The notes under the pieces are model-generated. The model saw nothing but the letters and a program-made list of their open reading frames with translations. It made no database searches and was not told the DNA's origin. The translations under genes were made by a program, and so were the position numbers. A DNA stretch of 64,000 bases from JABDMH01 sp965223165 (lineage in GTDB: Bacteria > Bacteroidota > Bacteroidia > Chitinophagales > Saprospiraceae): NCBI GenBank assembly GCA_965223165.1, contig CBDCVQ010000020.1, positions 1,364,001 through 1,428,000 on the forward strand, read 5' to 3'. Positions 53,129 to 63,960 of this stretch are shown in pieces; positions within the stretch are counted from its first letter, which is position 1, and every line of letters starts with the position of its first letter.

Positions 53129-55981
53129 ATGAGTCATCTGAAAATCGCACACGTTTCGTTGTGCTTCTATTTATTATTCACATCAACCGTACTCTCACAA
53201 GACGTCCATTTTCTGGGAGATCTCAAGACCGGCGATCAAAGCATCAATGTGCTGTCTGTCAAAACCTTCCATGATAAGCTTCTTTTGTTGATCGATCATC
53301 CAAGCCATGGGATTGAATTATTTACCTATGATGAAGGGGAGGGACTTACGCTGGTAAAGGACATTTACCCCGGAAGGAGCAATCTGCCGCCGTGGGGTCG
53401 TGCTAGCGTATCGTTGGAGCAAATCTGCCAGCCCTTGGGCGACGACTTGATCTTTCTAGCAAATGATGGCGAGGATGGTTCAGAACTTTGGATTCTACAC
53501 AAGGACTTGACTGTCGAGCCATTGACGGACTTGACGGACGGTAACTTGGCACGTCCTATTGCACGCGAGTTTGAAGTGTTTGACGACCGCCTTTTCTTTG
53601 TGGCCGATGGTTCGAATGGCCTTGAGTTGTGGCACACCGAAGGCAATCCGGGCAGTGTACAGCTACTGAAGGACATAAATCCCAATGGTTCTTCAGACGC
53701 CCAGCTGCTGAAGGCGTGGGGAGGTTTCCTTTATTTCCTCGCCAACGACGGCGAAACCGGATTGGAATGGTGGCGGACAGATGGAACATCAGAAGGCACG
53801 GAGATTTTCCATCAGTTCAAATCAGGGGTAGAAGGTATTGGCCCGGTCAATGGTGAAATTTCGCAGACCATGGCAACAGATAAGCATCTGTATCTAGTGA
53901 TCAATGACCACTTATGGCGTACGGATGGAGAAATTGTGGAATTTCTTTATGATGTTTCCACTCTTCACGATAGGGAAAAATTTGCTAGCTATGACTCCAC
54001 CGTGCTGGCAGTCAAGAATTTTGCGTCGTCGGCCAACTTGCTCTTGACCACCCCATCGAGTATCGATACCATTCCCTTAGAAGTGTCGTCTACGGCTATA
54101 CTGAACGTCTTCGTGGTAGGACAAAGTAACACCCACGTCCTTGTCTTTGGCATTACTCCTCACTCAAATTTCAAAATTGTCAGCTTTGACAAGCAAACCC
54201 ACATCCTGACGGACGTCAACAGTGGCGATCTACCAATGAACAGTTTTGCGACTAGCTCACTGGTGTTCTGGAATAACTTTAATCGTGTGAGCACATCTGA
54301 CGGAACGGTTGAGGGAACACACCTCGTCACGCCGAGTCTGGGTTCACCTAGATTTCTAGCCGGCCAGAAAGATGATTTATACCTCAATGCGTGGCAAGCA
54401 GGCATCCGTGGACTTTGGAAGTATGATCCCTCACAAAATGTGTTCTATTCTGTGGGTCCCCTTCTCCAAAGCAATGCTTCGCTATCGATATGGAAAATGG
54501 TCGAGCATAATGATCATGTATATTTTTTGGCCGATGGCGGTGGCGGTCAAGACTTATGGAGGATCGACGGAAATGCTGTGATAGATCCTAGCCCGGCTCC
54601 GGTGATCAAGTCATTGATTTCGAGCGAACTTATTGATCTAATCAGTAGCAATAATGCCCTATATTTTAACTCCGCGGACTCGCTCTCAACCCCATCCCTT
54701 TCATATTTGCAAGGTTCGGATCCCACCATCCTTGATCTGCCCTATGATTCGCTCCCGATCAGTTCAGCGTGGGGATTTGTAGAATTGGGGGCAAGAATTC
54801 TATTAAAAGCCAATCACCCTGGCTTTGGTATCACACCTTGGAGTCTATCGACTTCTGATCATGAACTGCAACCACTCGCACCCGAAGGCAGCCGTCTCAC
54901 TCTCTCTAGCGACTATGTAGTGGTTGGAAGCATGGCATTCTTCGCAGGAGCCACTGAAAACGAGGGGCTTGAACTATGTACGACTGATGGTCTATCCACG
55001 CAGGTCATCGATTTGCGTGAAGGGCAAGGCTCATCTTCTCCGACGCTGCTGACAGCAGTTGGAGACAAGCTCTATTTTTCAGCACAGGATGAAAACGACG
55101 AGTACGAGATCTTTGTGTCGCAGGGCTCCTTAGAGACGACTAAGAAGGTTGTCGATCTCAGCAGCAATCTGCAGGCCCGCCAGTCCCATTTGACGGCCTC
55201 AGGAGACAAGCTGTTTTTTGTGGCCGAGACCGCAGAATCTGGCTCGGAGCTATGGGTAACCCAGGGTACAACCGAAAATACGAGTCAACTTAGTGAGTTC
55301 ACTGCCGCCGGATCTCCCCTTATTGGAACCGTTCGAGCGTTTCGCGGTGGTGTTCTTTTTGCGGCAGACAATGGTAATCACGGCCATGAACTTTGGTTTT
55401 CAGATGGCACGCCAGATGGCACAGAAATGATCGGGGATATATGGACAGGGCCGGGGTCATCGACACCCGGTGATATTATTGTGATCGATACAACCGCATT
55501 CCTGACAGCCAATGATGGAGCAAGCGGTGAAGAACTGTGGATCACGCATGGAAGCATCGAGAGTACCCGACTGCTTGCCGACATCGCACCAGGGTCCGCG
55601 GCTTCATCTCCGGCACAATTTTTTCACTTCAAAAGCGCAAATCGGCTTCTCTTCACCGCTTTTCACCCGTCGCATGGCAGAGAGCTGTATTCTGTCAGCT
55701 TGGACGGTCTTAGCACGTCGGTGCACAATGCGCGTGTACACTCAGACCTCGCGATTTATCCGAACCCTGCTACTGATCGGATTTCTGTGACAACTACGAC
55801 AAGAAGAATTGAGAAGATAGACTTATTCGATCTCTCCGGCCGACAGATCAAGTCGGCAACCAAGGCGGAAGTGAGTGCTGGGTCTGTGGATTTATCCCTT
55901 CTAGACCAACCCATCCTTTTCGTTGCTATTCAATACAAAGACGGAGCGATGGAAACTAGAACCGTCCTAAAAATGCGATAA
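53129..55981 (+). CDS. Secreted ELWxxDGT-repeat protein with T9SS type A sorting domain
   Basis: A 950-residue secreted protein. I start at MSHLKIAHV, which gives a good signal peptide ending TVLSQ; 57 codons upstream are unlikely. The body has many hyperrepeat blades with the motif ELWxxDGT and GSSxxP: ELWHTEGNPGSVQLLKDINP, WWRTDGTSEGTEIFHQF, ELWVTQGTTENTSQLSEF, ELWFSDGTPDGTEMIGDIW. Such proteins are probably beta-propellers on the cell surface. The last 80 residues form a type A T9SS sorting domain (LAIYPNPATDRISVTTTTRR, IEKIDLFDLSGRQIKS), so it is exported through the type IX system and cut or anchored. Single gene; the ligand is not known. Confidence 0.92.
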   Translation: MSHLKIAHVSLCFYLLFTSTVLSQDVHFLGDLKTGDQSINVLSVKTFHDKLLLLIDHPSHGIELFTYDEGEGLTLVKDIYPGRSNLPPWGRASVSLEQICQPLGDDLIFLANDGEDGSELWILHKDLTVEPLTDLTDGNLARPIAREFEVFDDRLFFVADGSNGLELWHTEGNPGSVQLLKDINPNGSSDAQLLKAWGGFLYFLANDGETGLEWWRTDGTSEGTEIFHQFKSGVEGIGPVNGEISQTMATDKHLYLVINDHLWRTDGEIVEFLYDVSTLHDREKFASYDSTVLAVKNFASSANLLLTTPSSIDTIPLEVSSTAILNVFVVGQSNTHVLVFGITPHSNFKIVSFDKQTHILTDVNSGDLPMNSFATSSLVFWNNFNRVSTSDGTVEGTHLVTPSLGSPRFLAGQKDDLYLNAWQAGIRGLWKYDPSQNVFYSVGPLLQSNASLSIWKMVEHNDHVYFLADGGGGQDLWRIDGNAVIDPSPAPVIKSLISSELIDLISSNNALYFNSADSLSTPSLSYLQGSDPTILDLPYDSLPISSAWGFVELGARILLKANHPGFGITPWSLSTSDHELQPLAPEGSRLTLSSDYVVVGSMAFFAGATENEGLELCTTDGLSTQVIDLREGQGSSSPTLLTAVGDKLYFSAQDENDEYEIFVSQGSLETTKKVVDLSSNLQARQSHLTASGDKLFFVAETAESGSELWVTQGTTENTSQLSEFTAAGSPLIGTVRAFRGGVLFAADNGNHGHELWFSDGTPDGTEMIGDIWTGPGSSTPGDIIVIDTTAFLTANDGASGEELWITHGSIESTRLLADIAPGSAASSPAQFFHFKSANRLLFTAFHPSHGRELYSVSLDGLSTSVHNARVHSDLAIYPNPATDRISVTTTTRRIEKIDLFDLSGRQIKSATKAEVSAGSVDLSLLDQPILFVAIQYKDGAMETRTVLKMR

Positions 55982-56256
55982 AAATAGACGGGGCGCCTGA
56001 CACCAACGTTTCCTGATCGCTGGGAATACGTTAAGGATGCAAGACGGGCTGAACGTATCTAGCCAAAAGTGGTGCATGGCCGGCGCCAAGGCAATAGCCA
56101 ATTTCAGATGCTATCAAAATGGCGGAGTTTGGAACAGCTCCAAGGGACTTGGCAAGGTGCACTGCCTATGTAAGAATATTCTTCAAAACACCCCCTTTTC
56201 GACCTTATAGCAAATAAATAATGCACGGAAACCTGCACCCAGCGGAGGCAGCCCTG

Positions 56257-57915
56257 TCAACGGCCCAACGCAGCAAACGACTGCTTGCCTCGCTCGAACG
56301 CTGAGATCACCTCCATCTTTGCTTGCTGCGAAGGGAAACTTCCGTGGCTCTGGAGCCAAGTCACCACATTGTCTAAATACTGCACAAAATAATTGGCATC
56401 GTCGGCAGAGCGAATGGGCTGGTCTTCCAGTAAGATGTAGACCGGATTCGTGTGGGCAAAGGCTACTTCCGGCCGCAGGGTGCCAAAGTACTGGTTGAGT
56501 GAGGTGGAGGGACTAGCTAAATTTCTACGTTGCGCCAGACTCAATCCCTGCCGGGTGTAGCGAGTGGTGAGGCGATACGCCCTCGCGGCAATCCAGGCAC
56601 TCTCTCCCGGTCGGTACGAAAATTCGAGGGTCGCCTCTCGGGCGCCTTGCGGTATCTGCACCTCCGCCACCAACTGGCCGTTGGCGACGATCTCCAATCG
56701 GTCCAGGGGAAATTGACTCCACACCTGGGCTGTCACCTCGAAGGTCTCTCCGGCCTTGGCATCAAGGGTAGCACCTATGTCGCTATCATCCACGGCAAGG
56801 GTGAGAAAAGGGGAGTTGGTGACAAAGGATCGACCCTGATTGATGGCATCGATCCAGTGGTCATAGTCAAAAGTGGAATCGACCCGGGCATAGACACGAT
56901 TGGCCCCGACCGTGACGAGATTGCCCATCTTATCGGTGCCCGCCGTGGCAGGGATCCGCAGGCCGCAATTGAGCAGACGGTACCAGAGCTTCAGGCCTGA
57001 ATTCATCCTGATCTCCGGCACCACGTCCGTCACGAAGATGGGCTCGTGAAAAGGATCAATCGTACATAGCAGCTCCACCGCATCCACTTTCTTCAGCACC
57101 ACACCCAGAGGGCCCTCCAGTCCGGGCCAAGCCGCAAAGTGCGCCCAGGAGATATGTCCCCCCTGCGCCCGCACAAAATCGCTAGCCGCCAGGTTTAACG
57201 GGTATTGATGCGCACGCATTTCTTTGGCTGGTTGTACCAAGCCCTCCTTCAAGTTGAGCAGATTGACATGGCCGAGCTGATCTTCTCGATATTCTTGGGC
57301 CAAGAAAATCAAGTGTGTGTCATCAGAGATCGGTTCGATCGAGCCCCGATATAGGTGATGATCCCGTGTAAAATCGGATATCAGAATATTGCACACGTTT
57401 AGATCCTCGGCCTTCATCTCAAGCAAAGCCGACTCGGGATTGATATGATGTACATGAACATCTCCGCCGTACCAGCGGTCGTCGGGCAGCTCAAATGCCT
57501 CGCGCAGGTGGATATCCAGACCCCCAGCGAAGTCCCGCACCCGGATGGTATCGTCGATCATCACGTAGCGATAGCCCTTGACGACCTCTACCCGGATCTC
57601 CTCCCCGGGCAGTGAGATCTCAAATGCGCCCTCCACGTAGGCAAATCGCCGATCATCTGCCAGCATGACGTCCTTTTCTACCGCCACCTGGTCCGCGCTG
57701 AAGGTGACGGGAAAATCTGCTGCATGCCCCTCGGGGGCAAAATACTTTCCCTGCATGTCGGTGAATCGCATCCGAGCCGCCGTGGGCTGATCGTGCTCGT
57801 CCCAAATACGGACGGCAAGGGTCTCTAAGGCAGCTCCCCGGCAAGCTTCCGCTCGAGGTGATACAGATCTTGCATTCACACAGCTTAAGAGCGTGGCTAA
57901 TAAAATGGTGTACAT
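56257..57915 (-). CDS. CehA/McbA-like PHP-type metallohydrolase, lipoprotein
   Basis: A 552-residue protein. The N-terminus MYTILLATLLSCVNARS has a lipobox, so it is probably an outer-membrane or periplasmic lipoprotein. A domain of strands comes first (to about 150), then the catalytic region with RWYGGDVHVHHINPES for the first metal ligands, LLEMKAEDLNVCNILISDFT, and ATAGTDKMGNLVTVGANRVY near residue 325. CehA/McbA enzymes hydrolyse carbamates, phosphates or other substrates; this one is not assignable to a substrate. Ends SFAALGR. The gene is isolated, between the ELWxxDGT gene and the repeats at 58 kb. Confidence 0.85.
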   Translation of the reverse strand: MYTILLATLLSCVNARSVSPRAEACRGAALETLAVRIWDEHDQPTAARMRFTDMQGKYFAPEGHAADFPVTFSADQVAVEKDVMLADDRRFAYVEGAFEISLPGEEIRVEVVKGYRYVMIDDTIRVRDFAGGLDIHLREAFELPDDRWYGGDVHVHHINPESALLEMKAEDLNVCNILISDFTRDHHLYRGSIEPISDDTHLIFLAQEYREDQLGHVNLLNLKEGLVQPAKEMRAHQYPLNLAASDFVRAQGGHISWAHFAAWPGLEGPLGVVLKKVDAVELLCTIDPFHEPIFVTDVVPEIRMNSGLKLWYRLLNCGLRIPATAGTDKMGNLVTVGANRVYARVDSTFDYDHWIDAINQGRSFVTNSPFLTLAVDDSDIGATLDAKAGETFEVTAQVWSQFPLDRLEIVANGQLVAEVQIPQGAREATLEFSYRPGESAWIAARAYRLTTRYTRQGLSLAQRRNLASPSTSLNQYFGTLRPEVAFAHTNPVYILLEDQPIRSADDANYFVQYLDNVVTWLQSHGSFPSQQAKMEVISAFERGKQSFAALGR

Positions 57916-57994
57916 GCAGCGTCTTTTGCTGTGATAAAATGATACCTAAGGACGTAGACAAGATAGCGGAATCAAAGTAAGATTTTGCTATCGT

Positions 57995-58548
57995 GAGCCA
58001 ATGTCACCAGATGGCGTAGGTGATCAGCACCTTCGGCAAAGGCATGCACAGGACGACTGCGCAGTGGGTCGGCGAATGTAGATTCGCCTTTGTCGTGAGC
58101 TGATGTGACGATATGGTGTAGGTATCAGCACCTGGACGATAGTGCAGAATCTATATCCTGCGTGTCTCTGAGCGACGACATCTGGCGTAGGGAGGCGGCA
58201 TCACGCGCGAGGGGCGGCGGGGGGCGGCGCCAGGTGTGCGGGGCGGCGCCAGGTGTGGGGGGCGGCGTCACGTGTGCGGGGCGGCGTCAGACAGCGTGGT
58301 GGGGCGGCGAATGTAGATTCGCCTTTGTCGTGAGCTGATGTGACCATATGGTGTAGGTATCAGCACCTGGACGGTAGCGCAGAATCTATATCCTGCGTGT
58401 CTCTTACCACCCTTGGTGTCACCCATCCCCCACGTCTCCATCTAGGAGCGACGACATCTGGCGCAGGGAGGCGGCATCACGCGCGAGGGGCAGCGTCAGG
58501 TGTGCGGGGGGCGGCGAATGTAGATTCGCCTTTGTCGTGAGCCAAAAT
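57995..58548. repeat. Direct repeats with GGCGAATgtagATTCGCC hairpins and a GC-rich microsatellite
   Basis: GGCGAATGTAGATTCGCC occurs at 58071-58088, 58306-58323 and 58513-58530, each followed by TTTGTCGTGAGC. The first two are continued by GCTGATGTGAC-ATATGGTGTAGGTATCAGC, ACCTGGACG and a CAGAATCTATATCCTGCGTG stretch. A diverged copy begins near 57996. Between them runs a short GC-rich tract (58205-58300) of GGGGCGGCG and CAGGTGTG. No gene is recognised in this 630-bp gap upstream of the CehA/McbA-like gene. Confidence 0.85.
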
Positions 58549-59853
58549 TTAGTGCTCACCACGCTTATACCCCTTGAGGTAGCCTTCAAAATTGATCGAT
58601 TTTCCCGTAATCCCCAGATACGGGACCGGCTTGGGATCCAGCCACTGCACCATCTTCTGCTTAATGGCATGCGCAAAGAAGTGACTGCCCGTGGGATTAT
58701 AGTGTCCAATAAAATATCGGCGAAAATACTGGTCAGTCGTCAGATTAAAATCTTTGAAATCCTCGATATGCACGAGGTTCATGTCGAAATACACAAACCC
58801 GTGTGCCTCCAGAAAATCAACAATTTCCTGATCTCCCCGATCCTCTCCAGCTAGCATCTGTCTCATCGTACCGTAAGGATCAAATAAAACCACCAATAGT
58901 TTTTTGCCGTGCATCTCGGCGAAGCCTTTTGCTTTGCCCAAAATATATTTGGTGGCCGCATACGAATATTTATCCAACAAATAATCCAAAGACGCTCTGA
59001 AATCGGGCCCATCTACACGGCCCAGCTCATGTCCCAGCCACTCAGCGAGTCTTGTCATGGCGCCGACATCGATGGTGTCAATCCGATGATCCAGATACAG
59101 TCGTATGTGCAGTGCCCAGTCATCTCTGAGATTTTCGACCATCCAGGCGCTGTCGCACATGTTATACAGGGATTCCGGTGTGGGCAATAGATTTTCCTTT
59201 TCCACAAATTGGCCGCTGTGGAGATCCATTTCGACATTCGACCAGAAATTGCCATGGAACATTTTTCCTACCCCCTCCCTTTCATCTTGTCCGTCATTCC
59301 AGGCGGTCGTGACCATATATCGGCTGCGGAGCAAGCTTCGAAAGTGGTCGTCACCCCAGATGTATAAAATATTGTAGTCGGCGGCATGACCGGTACGCTC
59401 TTCCCTGATCATACGCCGGTAGGACTGATACACACCAAAACCACCCACACCAAAGTTTCGGATGGGCTCACCGAGATGAGCCGCCAAGTACTCTTGCCAG
59501 GTCTCGCCATCACTCACCTGATTGCCCGCGGTAAAGCTGTTGCCGTAGGTGTTGATCCGGCAGGGCTGATCCTTGTACATAAAGGAGGTACGTGCTCCGC
59601 TGGCCTCCACGGTAGAAATGGTCAGGCTGCCGTCAACACCGTCTTGGGGCATATAATCACCCAGGATATAACCCACTTCCCCATCGAATTGCACCCAGGA
59701 CCGATCATGGAGAAAAACATCAATTTCTTCCGTGGTGGGAATATTTTGACGGACATATTGCTCGAAAGTCATCTTTTCTGAGGGATGTTGGCTCATTGCA
59801 TTTGTCCAAATAAAATGCAGGGCCAGGATCCAATAAATATTTTTCTTCTTCAT
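58549..59853 (-). CDS. Secreted SGNH/GDSL-type hydrolase
   Basis: A 434-residue protein with a signal peptide (1-21, ending AMSQ). The SGNH pattern is present: TYGNSFTAGNQVSDGETWQE (nucleophile serine in block I), RNFGVGGFGVYQSYRR (block II glycine), YNILYIWGDDHFRSL where block III asparagine is expected (here aspartate), and FIGHYNPTGSHFFAHAIKQK with the catalytic histidine. It probably cleaves an ester, for example an acetyl group on a polysaccharide, in the periplasm. It ends just at the repeats at 58.5 kb. Confidence 0.85.
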   Translation of the reverse strand: MKKKNIYWILALHFIWTNAMSQHPSEKMTFEQYVRQNIPTTEEIDVFLHDRSWVQFDGEVGYILGDYMPQDGVDGSLTISTVEASGARTSFMYKDQPCRINTYGNSFTAGNQVSDGETWQEYLAAHLGEPIRNFGVGGFGVYQSYRRMIREERTGHAADYNILYIWGDDHFRSLLRSRYMVTTAWNDGQDEREGVGKMFHGNFWSNVEMDLHSGQFVEKENLLPTPESLYNMCDSAWMVENLRDDWALHIRLYLDHRIDTIDVGAMTRLAEWLGHELGRVDGPDFRASLDYLLDKYSYAATKYILGKAKGFAEMHGKKLLVVLFDPYGTMRQMLAGEDRGDQEIVDFLEAHGFVYFDMNLVHIEDFKDFNLTTDQYFRRYFIGHYNPTGSHFFAHAIKQKMVQWLDPKPVPYLGITGKSINFEGYLKGYKRGEH

Positions 59854-59898
59854 AATTTGCTTGATTGAAAGTATGGCGATTCATTTCTTCGCGTTCCT

Positions 59899-61506
59899 CT
59901 ACCGGAGTACGTGAATCGTCCCATGTATTTGCTCTCTTTTGCCATCCAGTGTGGTAAAATCAAACCAATACATAAAGGTACCATCGGCCGACTCCCCCGC
60001 GACATTTCCATCCCACCCGATTAGGTTACCCAGTGACTTGCCCGTCTCACTGTACACCAGATTTCCCCATCGATCAGCAACAACGAATTGCTGGACCATC
60101 ATCGATGGCACAGCGCCCATCGGCTTGAAGAGGTCGTTTTTACCATCCCCGTTGGGACTAAATGCGTTGGGAATATACACAGGCTTGCAATCGATAAACT
60201 CCACCTCAATCGCATGGGCCAGGTCGCCGCAGGGGCTGGTCGCCCGGAAAAAATAGTTGCCCGGTGCGCTGATCGGATAGATGCTGCCCGACGTGCCATC
60301 ATCCCACGAGATCTCATAGCCATTGGGTAGGCCCACATCGACTTGCCACACCGAGCCTTGGCAGAGGACGGTGTCGGCGGTCAGATCAAGGTCACTCGTC
60401 CATTGGGCCAAGACTTCGATAGAATCACTGGCATAGCAAAGCCCTTGATCTACTCGCACGAGATATTGCCCCTCCGCATGGATCCAGCGCTGATGACCGG
60501 TCAAACCGTCAGACCACCGGTACCGAGCATCCTCCAGCACGCCCGTAGCCAGCAGCATAGAATCGCCCAGGCACAGCAACGTATCTGCCGGACCCAAATC
60601 TACCTGATCGGCGATGGACCGCATGGAGATGGCGATCTCCTCCTCGAAGATCATGCCGCAGGTATCTCGCATCTGGACCCGCAGCACAGTAGCGCTATCG
60701 ATCTTGGCGATCACCTGATAGGCAAGCGAGTCATTGACCAAATGACCCGGACGCCATACATAAGTCCTGTCAGGCAGTGGAGCCGTCAATGATACCACCT
60801 CGCCGGGACAAACCGATTGCTCCGGTATGCTGTCCATAAATCTGCGGAGATCCTTGCATACTCTAAAAAAAGGGGTAAACGCCTTGAGGCTAGCGCCATA
60901 GCCCCAGAAGACCCGGGACTGCAGCAGGGGAAAATCTGCCGGGATCACCTGCTCGAGGCGCAGCTCGCAGTCAAAGTAGACCCGCAGGGTACGCGTGACC
61001 GGATCCCAGAAGACGCGCACCGTGCCCCCCACGCAATCGGACAATACGTCCTCGCCGGGGATCAGCCGCACAGGTTGTCCAAACTGATTCGGGTGTTTAT
61101 GATCCAATATACCATCGACCACGATGGCCATGTGCTGGTAAGACGGATCGTTGTCCTCTAGGTCGGCAAACAAGTCGACCTCAATGGCCAAGCTGGATGT
61201 CATGCCCTTGTATCCCAGCCGGTCATTGAGCGAACCTGCTGCCGCGCCCAGCGACTGGAAAATAATGGCCATCCCGTCCATGCCCCCAGAGCAATCCGGA
61301 ATAAACTCGAGGGCAATGTCAAAGGTGTCGGCGAAGCTCAATTGTCGTTTGTCCCAGACGGTGCCCGCCCGATAACGTTCATCCGCCTGAAACTGATAGC
61401 ATCCATCTCCCAGGTTGATGGCAGCACCATTGGCCACATATTGGCTCTGTGCCGCCGAACACAAGGGAAATAAGAGCGCAATGATGCCGATTCTAATCAT
61501 GGACAT
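59899..61506 (-). CDS. L-type lectin-like secreted protein with gliding-type (T9SS type B) C-terminus
   Basis: A protein of about 535 residues with a signal peptide (ending CSAAQ). Residues of about 25-225 form a legume-lectin-like sandwich, recognisable by IALEFIPDCSGGMDGMAIIF, LGYKGMTSSLAIEVDLFADL and DNDPSYQHMAIVVDG, with the acidic calcium-binding residues. Two or three Ig-like segments follow (VDLGPADTLLCLGDSMLLAT; LTADTVLCQGSVWQVDVG). The C-terminal 90 residues are the CHU_C/gliding-motility domain: VYIPNAFSPNGDGKNDLFKP, FVVADRWGNLVYSETGKSLG, DGTFMYWFDFTTLDGKRE. It should be secreted by the type IX system and bind carbohydrate at the surface. Confidence 0.92.
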   Translation of the reverse strand: MSMIRIGIIALLFPLCSAAQSQYVANGAAINLGDGCYQFQADERYRAGTVWDKRQLSFADTFDIALEFIPDCSGGMDGMAIIFQSLGAAAGSLNDRLGYKGMTSSLAIEVDLFADLEDNDPSYQHMAIVVDGILDHKHPNQFGQPVRLIPGEDVLSDCVGGTVRVFWDPVTRTLRVYFDCELRLEQVIPADFPLLQSRVFWGYGASLKAFTPFFRVCKDLRRFMDSIPEQSVCPGEVVSLTAPLPDRTYVWRPGHLVNDSLAYQVIAKIDSATVLRVQMRDTCGMIFEEEIAISMRSIADQVDLGPADTLLCLGDSMLLATGVLEDARYRWSDGLTGHQRWIHAEGQYLVRVDQGLCYASDSIEVLAQWTSDLDLTADTVLCQGSVWQVDVGLPNGYEISWDDGTSGSIYPISAPGNYFFRATSPCGDLAHAIEVEFIDCKPVYIPNAFSPNGDGKNDLFKPMGAVPSMMVQQFVVADRWGNLVYSETGKSLGNLIGWDGNVAGESADGTFMYWFDFTTLDGKREQIHGTIHVLR

Positions 61507-61529
61507 CAAAATGTACGACTTTGCCCATC

Positions 61530-63960
61530 AATAACTTGTCTCCAAGCCCGTGTCTTGGGACTCTCTCCCAGCTAGACAGATGTCTCCCCGCGTTTCGGGA
61601 GAACGCAGCGGGCGGGGGCTTCGGGCAACTTCTGAATTTTAATGGAAATACCTACCTAGCATCCGCACCAGACCGCCCCTACAGGGCTCGAAAAAACAAG
61701 CGCTACTCGGGGCCCGCGCTTGGCACGCAGGCCCTGGACGGGTCGTCCCTACGGGACTCTCTCACAGCTACACGGATATCTCCCCGGCGTTTCGAAGCAA
61801 AGCGGAGAACGCAGCGGGCGGGGCTTCGGGCAAAAAGTCCAGAACCCTGCTCGGACAACTTCTGCCTTTTGATGGAAACCACCCTACTCACATCCGCACC
61901 AGATCGCCCCTATGGGTCTCCTCATGCTAGACAAATCGCTCTCGACATTGCCAAATGAGCTGCACAACGCACGCGAGTCACCAAAAAGCCCCCTTTGAAG
62001 GGGGCAAGAACTGTCAAAATCTTCGATTTTGCTACGGTTCTGGGGGATGACACCACCTGGACACAGCACCGCACCAGACGTTCCCGGCATGTCGAAGCAC
62101 AGCGCTGAACGCACGGGCCGGGGACAACGATCTAGAAATCCTACCCGGGCAATCATCTCCAAAGGCCCCCTTTGAAGGGGGCAAGAACTGTCAAAATCTT
62201 CGATTTTGCTACAGTTCTGGGGGATGACACCACCTGGACACAGCACCGCACCAGACGTTCCCGGCGTGTCGAAGCACAACACTGAACGCACGGGCAGGGG
62301 GCAACGAATCTAGAAATCCTACCCGGCAATCATCTCCAAAAAGCCCCCTTTGAAGGGGGCAAGAACTGTCAAAATCTTCGATTTTGCTACAGTTCTGGGG
62401 GATGACACCACCTGGACACAGCGCCGCACCAGACGTTCCCGGCGTGTCGAAGCACAGCCCTGAACGCACGGGCCGGGGACAACGATCTAGAAATCCTACC
62501 CGGACAATCATCTGACCTTTGATCGAGGCAACTTGCTCACAGCACCACACCAGACCGCCCCTACAGGGCTCAACTCGCCTCCCACCCCAGGGCTCGCGTT
62601 GGCACACGAGCCCTTGTCCGGTCGTCCCTCCGGGACTCCTCATGCTAGTAAAATCGCTCTCGACATTGCCAAATGAGCTGCACAACGCTCGCAAGCCACC
62701 AAAAAGCCCCCTTTGAAGGGGGCAAGAACTGTCAAAATCTTCGATTTTGCTACAGTTCTGGGGGATGACACCCCTGGACACAGCACCGCACCAGACGTTC
62801 CCGGCGTGTCAAAGCACAGCGCTGAACGCACGGGCAGGGGGCAACGAATCCAGAAATCCTACCCGGCAATCATCTCCAATGGCCCCCTTTGAAGGGGGCA
62901 AGAACTGTCAAAATCTTCCATTTTGCTACAGTTCTGGGGGATGACACCACCTGGACACAGCGCCGCACCAGACGTTCCCAGCGTGTCGAAGCACAACACT
63001 GAACACAGGTGCCGGCGGCAACGAATCTAGAAATCCTACCCGGACAATCATCTGACCTTTGATCGTGGCAACTTGCTCACAGCCGCACCAGATCGCCCCT
63101 ACAGGGCTCAACTCGCCTCCCTCCCCAGGGCTCGCGTTGGCACACGAGCCCTTGTCCGGTCGTCCCTCCGGGACTCCTCATGCTAGTCAAATCGCTCTCG
63201 ACATTGCCAAATGTGCTGCACAACGCACGCCAGCCAACCCAAAGCCCCCTTTGAAGGGGGCAAGAACTGTCAAAATCTTCGATTTTGCTACGGTTCTGGG
63301 GGATGACACCCCTGGACACAGCACCACACACCAGACGTTCCCGGCGTGTCGAAGCAACAGCGCTGAACGCACGGGCTGGCGACAACGAATCCACAAATCT
63401 TGCCTGGACAATCATCTGACCTTTGATCCAGGCAACTTGCTCACAGCACCGCACCAGACCGCCCCTACAGGGCTCGAAAAAACCATCGCTACTCGGGGCT
63501 CGCGTTGGCACACGAGCCCTTGTCCGGTCGTCCCTCCGGGACTCCTCATGCTAGTCAAATCGCTCTAGGCCTTGCCAAATGAGCTGCACAACGCACGCCA
63601 GCCAACCCAAAGCCCCCTTCGAAGGGGGCAAGAACTGTCAAAATCTTCGATTTTGCTACAGTTCTGGGGGATGACACCCCTGGACACAGCACCACACCAG
63701 ACGTTCCCAGCGTGTCGAAGCAACAGCGCTGAACGCACGGGCTGGCGACAACGAATCCACAAATCCTGTCTGGACAATCATCTCCAAAGGCCCCCTTCGA
63801 AGGGGGCAAGAACTGTCAAAATCTTCCATTTTGCTACAGTTCTGGGGGATGACACCACCTGGACACAGCGCCGCACCAGACGTTCCCTCCGTGTCGAAGC
63901 ACAGCGGAGAACGCAGGGGCCGGGGGCAACGAATCCAGAAATCCTACGCACTTTTAGAAG
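61530..63960. repeat. Second repeat array: eight B units interleaved with A-related segments, opposite orientation
   Basis: B units (GGGGGCAAGAACTGTCAAAA, then the CAAAATC-TTC-GATTTTG hairpin, CTGGGGGATGACACC and CCAGACGTTCCC) recur at about 62005, 62182, 62361, 62723, 62900, 63261, 63630 and 63808; adjacent copies are 177-179 bases apart. Between some of them lie segments of about 180 bp (from about 62515, 63055 and 63415, plus a diverged start at 61560-61960) that are reverse-complement relatives of the A unit (ACCAGACCGCCCCTACAGGG, GGTCGTCCCTCCGGGACTCC). No gene is recognised through to the end of the window. Confidence 0.88.

Noticed and set aside
61521..63960. Several 60-190 codon frames in the right-hand array
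   Set aside because: They are translations of the B and A repeat units in various frames and contain the hairpin sequences.
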